The position numbers and the translations under genes were made by a program. DNA of 64,000 bases, taken from Vitellaria paradoxa (taxonomy: Eukaryota; Streptophyta; Magnoliopsida; Ericales; Sapotaceae). Below the pieces are notes generated by a model, which had not been told where the DNA came from, ran no database searches, and saw only the letters and a program-made list of their open reading frames with translations. The stretch spans positions 25,786,340-25,850,339 of the forward strand of contig CM034241.1 in NCBI GenBank assembly GCA_019916065.1, read 5' to 3'. This document shows positions 22,474-34,216 of the stretch, piece by piece (within the stretch, counting starts at the first letter, position 1; every line of letters begins with the position of its first letter).

Positions 22474-24145
22474 TTGCTGTAGGACTTACCCATTGGGAAT
22501 CAGAAATTGGGTAAATTATCCCTACATCAAGCAACTTTAGTACCTCAGCCCGTACTACCTCTTTCATATTTGGATTGAGCCTTCTTTGCATTTGTCGTAC
22601 CGGCTTGGCACCCTCTTCTAAATAAATGTAATGTGTGCAAAGGAGTGGACTTATACCTGTTAAATCTGCCACTGACCACCCTAATGCTTTCTTATGGGAT
22701 TTTAACAGCTCTATCAAGATATGTTCTTGGTCAGTAGCCAATTCAGAAGATATTACTACAGGGTATGTTTCTCCTTCACCTAGAAAAGCATACTTCAAAT
22801 TAGAAGGTAATGGTTTCCTATCGGGACTTGGGGCTTTCACATTCGAAGATTGAGCTTTGTTCAATAGTGGCCCTAGATTTTCAAACATCGGTTTCCAATT
22901 ACCTATTGACATTAATGGGCAAACGTCTAACCATTCATATAGCATGTTGCTAAGTTCACTAGGTATCATAAAATCCCCTTTTTCTATATCACTGCATAGT
23001 ATTCTTTCTAGAGGGTCTTCTATGAATTCCCTATCAACGTAATTCTGAACGATGGTTTCGACTACGTCTACCTCTTGTATTTCAGCCACCTCTTTTGGTT
23101 GTTTGGTAACATGAAAGATATTTGTTTCAAACTCTATGTTACCAAAGGACATCTTCATGGATCCATTCCTACAATTAATCAAAGCATTTGACGTTGCTAA
23201 AAATGGACGTCCAAGAATCACAGGTGTCTGATCAGGTGCTGACAAACTGGTTAGTGGTTGTGTATCAAGGATTATAAAATCCACCGGAAAATAAAAATTT
23301 TCCACTTGCACCAGTACATCTTCAACTATACCTCGTGGGACTTTTATAGATCTATCTGCAAGTTGCAGAGTCACACGGGTAGGTTTAATCTCTCCTAATC
23401 CTAGTTGCTCGTACACTGAATAGGGAAGTAAGTTCACACTAGCTCCTAAATCAAGAAGTGCTCGACTAACAAAGAATTTCCCTATATAACAAGAGATAGT
23501 AGGACACCCAGGGTCCTTATATTTCGGGGGTGTGCGACATTGAAGAATAGCACTTGCTTGTTCTGTTAGGAAAGCTTTGTCCTTAACATTCAGTCCCCTC
23601 TTCACAGTGCATAGCTCTTTCAAGAATTTTGCATACACTGGGATTTGTTTAATTGCATCTAAAAGAGGTATATTGATTTTCACTTGTTTAAAAACCTCTA
23701 GCAATTCAGCTGCTTGAGTTTCTCTCTTAGCTTTCAAGAACCTTTGGGGAAATGGTGCTTTAGGGATATACTCCCTAGGCACTAAGATAGATTCTTTTTC
23801 CTTTTGATTCTCCCCTTTTTCTTCCTCACTCTTCTCTTTCTTAGATTCCTCTTCCCTCTTAGATTTTTCTTCTTCCATGCCTATGGGTTGTTTTCCTTCC
23901 CTCCTATTATCTTCCGACATCCGCTTAGGTTCTAACTCTTCCCTAACCTCAACCATCTTAGGGTGAATGGTTTTATCTATAGTTTTACCACTCCTAAGCG
24001 TCGTGATGTTTTGTACCTGCTCAATATTGCCAGGCATATTGGAAGACCCTTCAACATTTTTCACTTGGGCAATTGGATTTGGACGTGGTTGAGCAGGGAA
24101 TTGACCTTTAGGTTGTGTAGTCAACGTTTGGGTTAAAAGAGTCAA
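22463..24145 (-). pseudogene. Athila gag-pol linker, protease and start of RT
   Basis: A charged, Lys/Glu-rich first 130 residues precede the protease, seen as ALLDLGASVNLLPYSVYEQLG (Athila type, DLGAS in place of DTGAS) near residues 230-250, with VILGRPFLAT downstream. The region ending [19 protein letters not shown] is the N-terminal edge of RT. The frame then stops because of an extra base near 22478. Without it the frame would run into the RT at 22473. The two frames overlap by 11 bases only because of this shift, so this is damage rather than a designed overlap. Confidence 0.85.
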
Positions 24146-24172
24146 CTGCCCCTAATGTCGTCCAAAGTTCTA

Positions 24173-25531
24173 TTATTTTGAGCCCAAAGTGTGGATTGTG
24201 TGTTCATGTAGTTGTTGAAGTGTTTCTTCTGTGGACCTCTTATTTGGGGGAATATATGGAGTATGAGAAGGTCCCACATTCTGAGGCAATCCTGGATTAG
24301 TGACTGAAACCTGAGGATTTGGAGGAGGTGGAGGGTGATAAGATTGTGGCATTTGAGCTGCTCCATCATTTCTCCAACTAAAATTTGGATGGTTCCTCAC
24401 ACCCGGATTATATGTTTCAGAATAGGGATTTCCTCCCAAATTCTGTCCACGATATGGAGGTCGGTATTGGTTTATTGCATGGATAGGAAGTTCACTAGAT
24501 AGCTGATTTTGCACGACTTCTCTACACAGGGGCATACTAGGACAATCATCCGTCCTATGAGATTGGCTATCACAAGCTACGCAATAGACATTTGCTACGG
24601 ATTCTTTAACTATAGGTGTGTCCTTTTTAATCTTAAGGGTCTCTATTTCTCGGGTCAGGGTTGCTAGTTTTGCCTTAAGATCATCGATTTCACTTAAGTG
24701 ATGCAAACCTCGAATAGGAGTGCCACTAGTATTCTGAGTATTCTGAGGTCCCGTGGTATCCCAAGTTTGTGCATTTTCAGCTAAGAATTCAAAATATTCA
24801 TAAGCTTCTTCAGGGGTTTTATCGTAAAACTGCCCATTGCACATTGTTTCCACAAATTGTTTCAATTGTGGTGTCAGGGCTCCGTAGAAGATGCTAGCAA
24901 GACGCCAGATTTCAAATCCATGGTGAGGACAGGAATGTAAGAGAGTTTTAAACCTCTCCCAACTTTGGTAGAATGTCTCACCATGTTGTGGAGCGAAGTT
25001 CAGAATCTGATGCTGAATTGCATCAGTTCTATTAGGTGGGAAAAATTTCTTTAAGAATTTGGCTTGCATTTCATCCCAGGTGCGAATGGAATTAGATGGT
25101 AGGAATTCAAACCATCTAGCAGCCTTATCTTGCAATGAAAATGGGAATAGCTTAAGAAATACGAGCTCTATTTGGCATCCTTGATCCTTTATAGTGACAC
25201 AAATGTTCCTAAAGCGAGTTAAGTGGTCATATGGATTCTCAGAATCCATCCCATGGAAAGTAGGTAACAATTGGATCATCCCTGGTTTAAAGTGAAAAGT
25301 TTGGTTTACAGGCCAAACTATGCAGGATTCAGGAGTATGCCTATTCTACTGCAAGATATCTCTCAAGGATTGTCTTGCTGCGACAGCTTGATCTTCAGCA
25401 GCCATTTCTAATGGTGGAGTAGGAATTCTAGGAGTTTGAGTTTCTCCTAAAGAGGACTCTAATTCTAAAGGAACAGCTAATGATTCAGGGCGTAACAATC
25501 TACCGTCTTCCCTTCTAATCCAACTGTTCAT
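24173..25531 (-). pseudogene. Athila gag with one premature stop
   Basis: The first ATG (25531) gives about 60 residues, then a stop at 25346-25348. The remainder stays open from 25345 to 24173, with an internal ATG at 25279. The capsid part (FHGMDSENPYDHLTRFRNIC, then FPFSLQDKAARWFEFLP, WDEMQAKFLKKFFP and FYQSWERFKTLLHSCPHHG) is the conserved retrotransposon gag domain. A single zinc knuckle follows (CVACDSQSHRTDDC), then a Pro/Gln/Asn-rich tail. The stop is a probable single-base change. Gag forms the particle and the knuckle binds RNA. The pol frame begins just downstream at 24145. Confidence 0.85.
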
Positions 25532-25733
25532 AAGCTAAGAGGCTCTCCCTAATGAAAGAGTTATGGTCCAAACCAAATACTTAGGTGTCTGGACCACAGA
25601 GCAAGTCTATGAAACTTAAGGAAAATTATCTAGGAGAGTTAAACTTCCAAAATTTTTTTTTTTCAAAAAAAAAAAAAAATAATATTCAAATTCTATCCTA
25701 AAGATTCTAAGAACCTAAAAACTAAAATTGGCG

Positions 25734-25751
25734 TCCCCGGCAACGGTGCCA
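25734..25751 (-). other. Athila primer-binding site
   Basis: tccccggcaacggtgcca on the plus strand reads TGGCACCGTTGCCGGGGA on the element strand. This differs by one base from the TGGCGCC-type site of Athila/Tat elements, which is usually assigned to tRNA-Asp. It lies six bases from the LTR. The gag-only element at 54002-54019 has the unmutated form. Confidence 0.8.
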
Positions 25752-25757
25752 AAAACT

Positions 25758-27525
25758 TGACCGCTTATGAATAGTGCAGTGCTAATTAACCCCCAAGTGC
25801 AAGGGTGTGCAGTGTAGTTTTAATCTCGGTGAGTCCGAGGTCGAATCCACAGGGAGCCTATATGTTTTAGTTTCTAAGTTCAAATATGAATTTTAGGTTT
25901 AAATGTGAATTGAGATATCAATTGAATTAAATTGGATTTAAGAGAATTGCAAATTGAAGGATTAAACAAGATACAAACTAATTAAAGGGATATTTAAACT
26001 AGAATGCAAACTACTTTGAAATGACTTAGCAATTTAAAGTTACTGAACTTAAATGTAAAGAGAATTGAATATTTTCAAATTAAAAGCTATTCTAATTTAG
26101 AACTTGCAATGCAATCAATTCAAACAAAAGTGATTTAACTTAAGACAATAATATTTAAAAGAGTTCTTGATTCAACTTTCACAATTCCAGGTAATTCGTT
26201 ATTTTGCCAAGGGATGATTTAAAATACAATCTATAGTTCACGTCAAAGGATCTATAGATTGGGAAAGATTTTCAATACATTCCAAAATTTCTCGATACAC
26301 AGTTTTAAACTCACGTTTCATTATGGAAAATAAAACTGGAAATATTTTATGATAAAAACATTCGAGTTCAAATCTGATTTAGGAGTGAATAGAATCCAAA
26401 ATTTCTCGATACATAGTTTTAAACTCACGTTTCATTATGGAAAATAAAACTGGAAATATTTTATGATAAAAGCATTCGAGTTAAAAAGTTTTCTAAACAA
26501 ACAAATCAGATTTGAAAATTGTAGATCACTTCACATAGGTTTTCAAAACCCATGCGAAGGATCTACGTTCATCCCTCAACTTATAACGAATCACCCTTCA
26601 TTGATTCAGTGAATCAAGAACTAGGGTTTCTACTCTAGCATGATTTTAAACGAAACAAAAGCATTAATTGAAACGTAAACATTCAACACGAACATGCTTT
26701 AAAGATTTAAGAAAGCGACTAAAACAATCTTATTGAATATAAAATTAATCAAACAATGTTTAAACACGAATGTAGATTGGAAACGAAATATTAACTTACG
26801 TAAAAACAAACTTCAAAATTAAAACCTGAATTGCAATAGCTGAGACGAACGTCTTTAACACTTCAAAAACTTGTAGAAACATTCACGAACATTCAATAAC
26901 CAATCTCCCAACTCTCAAAAAAATAATGAAAAATAATCTAAAACAAAACCCTAAAGAAGCAGAAGAAGAAGTATTCTGTCCCTCCCTAATCGGCTGCAAA
27001 GTGGGGTATTTATAAGCAAACCCAAAAACCCTAATGTGTAAAGAACGGATCAATGTTTTCCCGCACATGGGGGTCCGGACCATCCCATAGGGGGTCCGGA
27101 CCACAGTGTATATGAAATCCTCTTCAACAGCTCCAGCTTTCTGTGGTCGGGACCATCAAGGAGGGGGTCCGGACCACAGTGTATAGTTTTCTTCTTTGGC
27201 TGGGCTTCAACTTTTTGTGGTCGGGACCATCAAAGAGAGGGTCCGGACCACAGTGTATAGGTTTCTTCAATGTTTGCTCCTCCATCTAAGCCAACTCTTG
27301 GGGAAGCTTGAACCATTGTTGACACGCTTTGTTCTCCTTTGTTTCCTTCCTCCTTGGAGTTGTCAAAATCACTGTCTTCTTCGTTGAATTCACCATTTTC
27401 CCTGCAATTGACAAAATGGCTTACGTAAGTGATAAAATAGTGATAAATCATGAGGAAAACGTAATAAAACATGTAAATGAGTGTGCAAAAGTGTCGTTTG
27501 TAATTACACTTTTCGAGTGTAATCA
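25758..27525 (-). repeat. Athila 5' LTR
   Basis: This 1768-base LTR is almost identical to 13999-15745 (about nine substitutions by eye). Its 21 extra bases fall inside the palindrome cluster, giving a complete pair at 27072/27093 where the partner has one site. It drives element transcription on the minus strand. The TATA candidate lies near 27008-27017. Confidence 0.9.
27008..27249 (-). promoter_or_regulatory. 5' LTR promoter: TATA box and three palindrome pairs
   Basis: Sites start at 27072 and 27093, 27145 and 27166, 27219 and 27240. Every pair is 21 bp apart, and pairs are 73-74 bp apart (near seven helical turns). The first pair has two GGTCCGGACC sites; in the other two pairs one site is GGTCGGGACC. 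The TATA candidate (minus CTTATAAATA) is about 55 bp downstream in element orientation. This is the fullest copy of the module in the window. Confidence 0.6.
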
Positions 27526-27530
27526 CTTGT

Positions 27531-29247
27531 GATCTGAAAAGACTTCAAACTTTTCACCGTACAAATAATGCCTCCAAAGTTTCAATGCAAAAACAATTGC
27601 GGCCAATTCTAGATCGTGGGTTGGATAGTTCTTCTCATGGTTTCTCAATTGTCGAGAACCATAAGCGACTACATGGTCTAATTGCATTAGTACACAACCC
27701 AATCCTTCTCTTGAGGCATCACAGTATACTGTATACCCTGCTCCTCATTCTGGTATGATTAGAACTGGGACTTGAGTCAATCGAGCCTTCAACTCTTGAA
27801 AAGCTCTTTCACATTTCTCATCCCAAACAAACTTGACATCCTTGCGGATTAATCGCGTCATGGGTGCAGCAATTCGAGAAAAGTCCTTAATGAACCGTCG
27901 GTAGTACCCTGCCAAACCGAGGAAACTTCTTATCTCAAAGACTGTCTTCGGTTGCTTCCAGCTCATTACGGCTTTTACTTTCGTTGGGTCTACTGCAACA
28001 CCATCTGTTGAGACTATATGTCCCAAGAATGGTATTTTTGTTAACCAAAACTCGCATTTGCTAGCCTTGGCATACAGTTGGTGATCTAATAAAGTTTGTA
28101 AGACGATACGAAGGTGCTGTTCATGCTCCCGTTCATCCTTTGAATAAATAAGTATGTCGTCAATAAAGACTACAACAAACTTATCCAGGTATGGACGGAA
28201 AACACGATTCATAAGATCCATAAATGCTGCTGGCGCATTGGTGAGTCCAAAAGGCATAACCACGAACTCGTAATGCCCATATCTCATACGGAAAGCTGTC
28301 TTTGGAATGTCTTCCTCTCGGATACGTAATTGATGGTATCCTGATCGAAGATCGATCTTAGAGAAGAATAGTGAACCCCTCAATTGATCAAATAAATCAT
28401 CTATTCGTGGCAAAGGGTATTTATTCTTGATAGTGACTTTGTTCAGCTTTCTGTAATCAATACATAGTCGTAAACTTCCATCTTTCTTCTTTGCAAAAAT
28501 AGCTGACGCTCCCCAGGGGGAAACACTGGGTCGAATGAATCCTAGCTGGAGCAATTCTTCAAGTTGTACTTTTAATTCTTGAAGTTCTGCTGGTGCCATT
28601 CGGTAAGGGGCTACTGAAATTGGTGCAACCCCTCGCTGTAGATCTATACGAAAATCTATTTCCCGCCGAGGTGGCAAACCTGAAAGCTCCTTGGGAAAAA
28701 CATCTGGGAACTCACAAACTACTCGAGGGAGAGCAGTTTGTGGAAGCTCCTCATTCAAAGTCAGATTGGCTAGCAAGCTATTTAATTGCCTGCAACCTCG
28801 AGAATGTACTGGGGATATAATTGGATCTTCTCGAGAATTTCCTTGGATACAGAATCGAGCTCCTGATGGAAGAATCGCCGAGACACGCTTCAGATGACAA
28901 TCAATAATTGCTTGGTGTAAAGACAACCAGTCCATTCCTAGAATGACATCGTAGGTGTTCATATCCAACCAGATAAGATCACATTCTACTATGATCTCCC
29001 CGAATTGGATCGCACAAGATCTAGTGATCTTATTTGCCACAGTGTTATTTCCTAGAGGGGAATCAATGGTTAAGGTTCCATTTAATTCCTCTGGTATTAA
29101 CTTCAATGAAAATGCACATTTGGATGATATAAAGGAATGCGAAGCACCAGTATCAACTAGGATTACCACCCAAGTACTAAAGAGTAATGAGGTAACCTGA
29201 ATAACTGTGTTTTCTGGTACCACTGTAATGGGTTCTGGTGCTTCCAA
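27531..29247 (-). pseudogene. Chromovirus protease, reverse transcriptase and RNase H start
   Basis: From 29247 the 500-codon frame shows the protease ([13 protein letters not shown], then VILGMDWL) and RT ([58 protein letters not shown] with the catalytic DD intact). It runs into the connection and RNase H (LIIPE). A TGA at 27745-27747 replaces an expected Arg codon. RNase H continues after it ([33 protein letters not shown]) to 27531, where the Athila element interrupts it. The remaining RNase H resumes at 13993. RT motifs are conserved, so loss of function is due to stops and the insertion. Confidence 0.88.
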
Positions 29248-30471
29248 ATGGTTAAGTGCAAATACGCGTCCCTGCGGAACATTATTATCCCTTCTTGGCC
29301 CTGGTCCTCCTCCACCACGACCTCATCCTCCGCCATTGTTCTTCTGTTGTCCTCCTTGCTGGTTCATGTTAGGATTCTGAAAAGGTGGTCTTTGTTGAAA
29401 ACGTTGTTGTGGAAGTGGGTACGTTATTCGTGCTGGTCTTGGATTCTATAAATTCTGTTGATTTTGCTTGGGGTACGTCATTGCCCTCTGAGGACAATCC
29501 CTTTTAAAATGCCCAAGTTGCCCACACTGGTAACAAGCATTTGGATTATTTTGCTGATGTCGAGGTTGACTCCCTCCTCCATTTTTCTTTTGCGGTTAGC
29601 CACCATACTATTTGTTGTTTTCAAAGAATCTACCTCGTTTTTGTCCAGCATTTTTATTTTGCCTCATGATTGAACCCTTGAACGTTGATCCCTTGAGCTT
29701 GGCTGTGTCTTGCATTTCCATTTCCACAACAATGGCTGCCCTCACAGCTGCAGCATAAGAAGTGTGCATCATACCAATGATTTTCCCTCGAATGTCAGTC
29801 CGCAAGCCCCATGTAAACTGATCGGCCTTTGCCTTGTCAGTTAAATTCAAATTTTGGGCATACTTGGACAGACTAGCGAACATTACTTCGTACGGCATAA
29901 CAGTCATGCCACGCTACTTCAAGGATAAAAACTCCCGTGTCTTAGCATCCTTGAAAGTTTGTGGAAAGAAATGATCCATGAACAATTCTTCAAATCTTTC
30001 CCAGGTCATGGTTGCAGGGTCGTGACTTCCCTTAATAAAAGTCCACCATTCATATGCATCACCCCGTAGCCGGAACGTTGCCAGGGTTATCTTAGTAGCA
30101 TGACAGGTTATTCCCATAGTCTCTAAAATATGAGAGACTTCTTTGAACCAGTTCTCAGCTGCTACTGGTTCGGGTTCGCCATAGAATGATGGTGGGTCAT
30201 ACCGTAAGAAGTTTCTCAGGTCATCATCATGTCTTCTTACTGGTAGTATTACTGGTGCTACTCCCGCTACAGCCGCTGCCGGCATTGCCGCCGGTGCTCG
30301 TGGATTCTTCTGTATGAATTGGGCCATAACTGTTGCCATGTCCCGGATAGCTTGGGCCATCTCGTTGGTAACGTTGGTGGTGGTTGCAGATTGTGCATTT
30401 GTTGGTTGCGATTGCGCCCCATTTCGGCTATTGTTTCGGGGTCGTCCACGGCTTCTTCTGGTGTTTTCCAT
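29248..30471 (-). pseudogene. Chromovirus gag
   Basis: The frame starts MENTRRSRGRPRNN at 30471. The capsid part (YDPPSFYGEPEPVAAENWFKEVSHI, then FRLRGDAYEWWTFIKG, WERFEELFMDHFFPQTFKD) is followed by a stop at 29914. It continues with MTVMPYEVMFASLSKYA to 29608, then stops at 29608 and 29596. The nucleocapsid knuckle CYQCGQLGHFKRDC lies near 29490-29535, with further stops at 29446 and 29323. All these stops are one transition from Gln or Arg codons expected at those places. Order and motifs match Ty3/gypsy chromovirus gag. Confidence 0.83.
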
Positions 30472-30573
30472 TCTATATAAGATTCACAGGTTAGTTGATA
30501 CTTACACACAAATACACGCAATAAGTATAAAAATACCCAATCCCCACTACCCTTAGGTAAATCGTAAACCTAT

Positions 30574-30586
30574 GGCTTTGATACCA
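30574..30586 (-). other. Chromovirus primer-binding site (initiator Met tRNA)
   Basis: ggctttgatacca on the plus strand reads TGGTATCAAAGCC on the element strand, three bases from the 5' LTR. It differs by one base from the usual initiator-Met-tRNA site TGGTATCAGAGCC. Confidence 0.8.
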
Positions 30587-31319
30587 AGCTGTGACGCCCC
30601 GGATTTTCATAACCGAATGCCTAGGGGTGATTTGGGATTTATTTGTTAGGTATAAAAATAAGATGATAATAACACGCTGTCACACCCCAGAATTTTTCTC
30701 CAAATTGGGGTTGACCCGCAAAAATTTAAAATATTCAAAATCCTTTGTTTATCCCAAACAATATTTATAAGTCATTGGACTGAACCATTTGATGGGATTT
30801 CAACTACAGGGCACAAAATAATATTACAGAGCCATCTAAGTGTCCCAACCACGCGATTAACATTACATACCAAATAAAAGCAAATTAGGTCTATACTTAA
30901 TAATTACAATCATCTAACAATTGTTACAGACAAAAAAATTAAAGTCCTCCAGCTCTGCGCAGGAAAGAAGAAAAAAATAGATAACTCTTCTGATGGAATA
31001 TTTAAGAGAAAGTAATCTCTTTCCAGCTCATCTTCTGTATCCCTGTGCTTAATATCCTGAAAAAAATATTCCCACAAGGGGTGAGCTACTAAAGCCCAGT
31101 AATCAGAATCTCCTAGGTTCTATATGCAGTGATTGTAATACTACACTATATTAAGTGAATGTGTTTAGGTGGCATACTATTTATGCAACAATTAATTCAA
31201 TAGATCTCAACTGAATAATGTAAATTATACTTACAACAGTTCGATGAAACCGTCACCGTAACTACTATTTTACTTACATGTAAAAATAGTTAAATATTGA
31301 TGTGTGTACCATAATGAAG

Positions 31320-31392
31320 TCTGTGTCGCAATGGTAGGGATCTCAGATTTAGATCTTCAAGGTCTCGGGATCAAACCCCGTAGCGATACAGA
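31320..31392 (+). repeat. tRNA-like sequence in 5' LTR
   Basis: LTR partner copy of 9348-9420, with the same pairing ends and B box. Confidence 0.45.
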
Positions 31393-32147
31393 TTTCATAC
31401 ATACATATATATATATATATATTTATAAAATATTAATCGAGAGGAATTAAATATAATTAAATAATTCCAACACATCATTCATACATAACAAGAGAGGTTG
31501 CTAGTCACAATAAAATTTTGTAAAGGAGTTTAATCTAAATCCTCCTAAGATAATCATACTCCTATCCTCCTCTACCCCTAGCCTAGGGAACCAGTGACTT
31601 TATGAGCTTAGCATCCAATACATACCAATGGTGTCACCTACCAAAAACCTAGCCGTCGTGACCGGCTACCTGACTGGCCAGGTCAGAAGGGAGCATCTCC
31701 CAAATAAAATGCATGTTCCCATCTTCATCTAAAAAGGCCATTTCTACCCACCCATCACCCCATTGCCAAAAATAACTTTAGCACTGAGTGCCTTAATTTC
31801 TTCTCACCCTTTTACATTCCCAGGGTACCTTGTATGGAAATCAGACATTTTGAATAACAACCGGCAATGTTCCCGGGTAATGAATCAAAAGTGGGATTAT
31901 TCAGTCACATGCAGTATATTTTTAAGCACTTTATCTATATCCATACTTTAATAGTAATTCTCAATAAATCAAAGATTTAACATAGTCATCAATATCATTA
32001 TCACAAAGGTAGGTACTATATGTAAATTAACAAGTAGCAAGTAAAAAAAAAATTAGAATACAAATTAGTATTTTAGTTAATTGTTTTGACAAGTTTACCG
32101 TACCAAATTTGACAAGAATAAAATTATTTCTAATGGTATATTAATTA

Positions 32148-32222
32148 GGCCGAGGTTGGTAGCTTAGTGGGTGGGCGACCCTAATTGCGATTTAAAGTCG
32201 CAAGTTCGAACCTCATTGGCTG
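32148..32222 (+). repeat. tRNA-like sequence with A and B boxes in 5' LTR
   Basis: LTR partner copy of 10176-10250. The A box is at 32160-32171 and the B box at 32204-32212, both unchanged. Confidence 0.55.
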
Positions 32223-34216
32223 CAAATCTCGGTTTTTGCTTCTTTTACCTTTTATTTTATTATTTTATGGAATATAAAGATAATAAATAGCTCTTGGACT
32301 TATATTTAATTTTTAGTAAAATTGATAAGTTTTATTTTATTCAAAAATAATTTAAACAAATTTCCAATCATCATCTTATTTATAACCAAACCCTTATCAT
32401 AGATTTTTGGCTTCAAGATATCCACAACTATCCACAGAATTATTCCAATGTTTAGGACGGTATTAAATGAGTTTCATTAAATTCACTTAATCATAAAAAT
32501 ATAATTATATAACTTGTTAGGTTGACAAAACAATGCCAAAAAAATAAATCAAATTCATTTAAGAAAGACCAAATGAGAAAAGAACAAGTCCATTGTTTCT
32601 TTTGGGCATTTTATCAAATACTAGCATTTTAGTTTGAATAAGTCATCCAACTATCCATGATGAAACTGATTATCTAAGTCAATTATCATCAATATTAGAG
32701 TGTCAAATAATACATAATATCTAGTTTAAAATAATTTCATATCAATAGAAATTATTAACATGACAATAACTAACAGAAGGAAATTGGAAATTTAAATAAA
32801 TCTTTAAATATAATATTCTAAACAAATCCAAACAAGCATCAATTAAAGCTAAGCAGAATAGCAGCTTGAAAGAAAATTCATATAAAATAGAACAGGACTC
32901 CAATATCTATAAACTTTATATCTGTAGAAACTAGACTTCAAGACCTACAACTTTCATGTTTTACACTTTTTAAAATTCTAAGGTCTAAAGGTACAAAAAC
33001 AGCTTTGAATTCAGTTTGTTCAGAAAATACAGTTTTACACGTGCTCAGTATTTTGGGCATAACTTTTGACTCACAAATCGGATTGATGCAATTCTTTTTG
33101 GGTTGAAAAGAAAACTGAAAGGGCTACAACTTTTATGTTTTAGCCGAAGCCTAATTCCACCGTTTTAGGGGTTAGAAGCATATAAGAAGTTACAAATAGA
33201 GAGCTGTCAGCATACTGAGTTACTTCAGTCAAAATTTTGGCTTCCCTACCCCCAATATACGGGTATTTATTTTTATCACAATCAAGTTTCATACTTCAAA
33301 CCAGAAAATGCATCAAATATATTTTAGGAGATTCATCATCGTGCCTCAATGAAGATATTAATGACCAAGTCTGAGAAGGAAAATGAGTTAGCTTTGAACA
33401 CCACCCAAATTGGAAAATTCCAAGCCTTTCTTCTTCCTCCAAGCAACACCAAATCTTCAGCCTCACTAATTAATAATTTATTATTATTTCTCTCTTCTTT
33501 TCTTCTCTTTGAAGACACACAATTTATAGGGAGTGTAGAGAAAATTATTGGTGGAGAAAAAATCAACTAAGGTAAGATCATGCCTATACAATTGGTAGCA
33601 TGATCCAAGAATCATGCTTACTTTTTGACTATCTAACCATATCATTTAAGAAAAATATTGGGGAAGATGTATGGAGGTGGCATGATCCGGGAATCATGCT
33701 AGCTTTTTGACAAATTAAACAAAATTGTTTAAAAGATGCTCTAAGTGTTTAAATCATGCTAGGTAAGTAATTTGGAAGAATGCTTTAAAGTCATCAATGT
33801 AGGGTCTTCTTTTTGACTAATTAGCCACCTAATTTGAGAGATTGTGAGAGATGTACGGAAGATGGAAAATGAAGTTGCCGGGAAATAATTTAGAGCTACT
33901 ATTCATGAGTCAACTCAATGAGTGATAAAGTGAGTCGAAGTGAGTTGAGGTGAGTCAAAGAAAAGGTTGATCCATGGGTTAATGGGTTTGGTTTGAACCA
34001 AATTGGTAATTGGGCTAGGAAGTGTTTGGATAAAAAATCTTAGAAATTCTATATTAAACTCCCACGTATAGTAGAATTAAATTCGAAAATCTTTCTTAAC
34101 TAATTTTTATCATTCCAAAAATTTTCAAATGCTCAATTTTCTAGATTTTTACTATAATAAATATCACTACCACACTTAAATAATTTAATTAAGGAAAAAC
34201 AATTCAGGTTATTACA

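Larger units (their letters stand above)
13999..27525 (-). mobile_element. Athila-type Ty3/gypsy element, nearly intact
   Basis: LTRs at 13999-15745 and 25758-27525, and duplication CTTGT (13994-13998, 27526-27530) inside chromovirus RNase H. Minus-strand order is LTR, PBS, gag with CCHC knuckle, protease, RT, RNase H, integrase, a separate downstream ORF, 2.3 kb of non-coding DNA, PPT, LTR. The PBS type, extra ORF after integrase and long 3' non-coding region fit the Athila lineage. The LTRs differ by about nine substitutions plus one 21-base indel, so it is the youngest datable element here. It still has a stop in gag and several frameshifts in pol, so it is not autonomous as read. Confidence 0.92.
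8618..34216 (-). mobile_element. Ty3/gypsy chromovirus, Tekay/Del-like, split by an Athila element
   Basis: Two 3627-base LTRs (8618-12244 and 30590-34216), inward TG...CA ends, and target duplication TATGC (8613-8617, 34217-34221) define a complete insertion in copia gag. Order on the minus strand is LTR, PBS for initiator Met tRNA, gag with CCHC knuckle, protease, RT, RNase H, integrase, chromodomain, polypurine tract, LTR. The chromodomain after integrase and the very long LTRs fit the Tekay (Del) clade. By-eye LTR differences are about 35-40 substitutions (about 1%). RNase H is interrupted by the Athila element at 13999-27525. Nine in-frame stops make it inactive. Confidence 0.92.
30590..34216 (-). 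repeat. Chromovirus 5' LTR
   Basis: This LTR is 3627 bases and nearly identical to 8618-12244 (about 1% different by eye). The external flank is TATGC (34217-34221), part of the target duplication. It carries the same two tRNA-like sequences. The non-coding content otherwise matches the partner. Confidence 0.9.
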
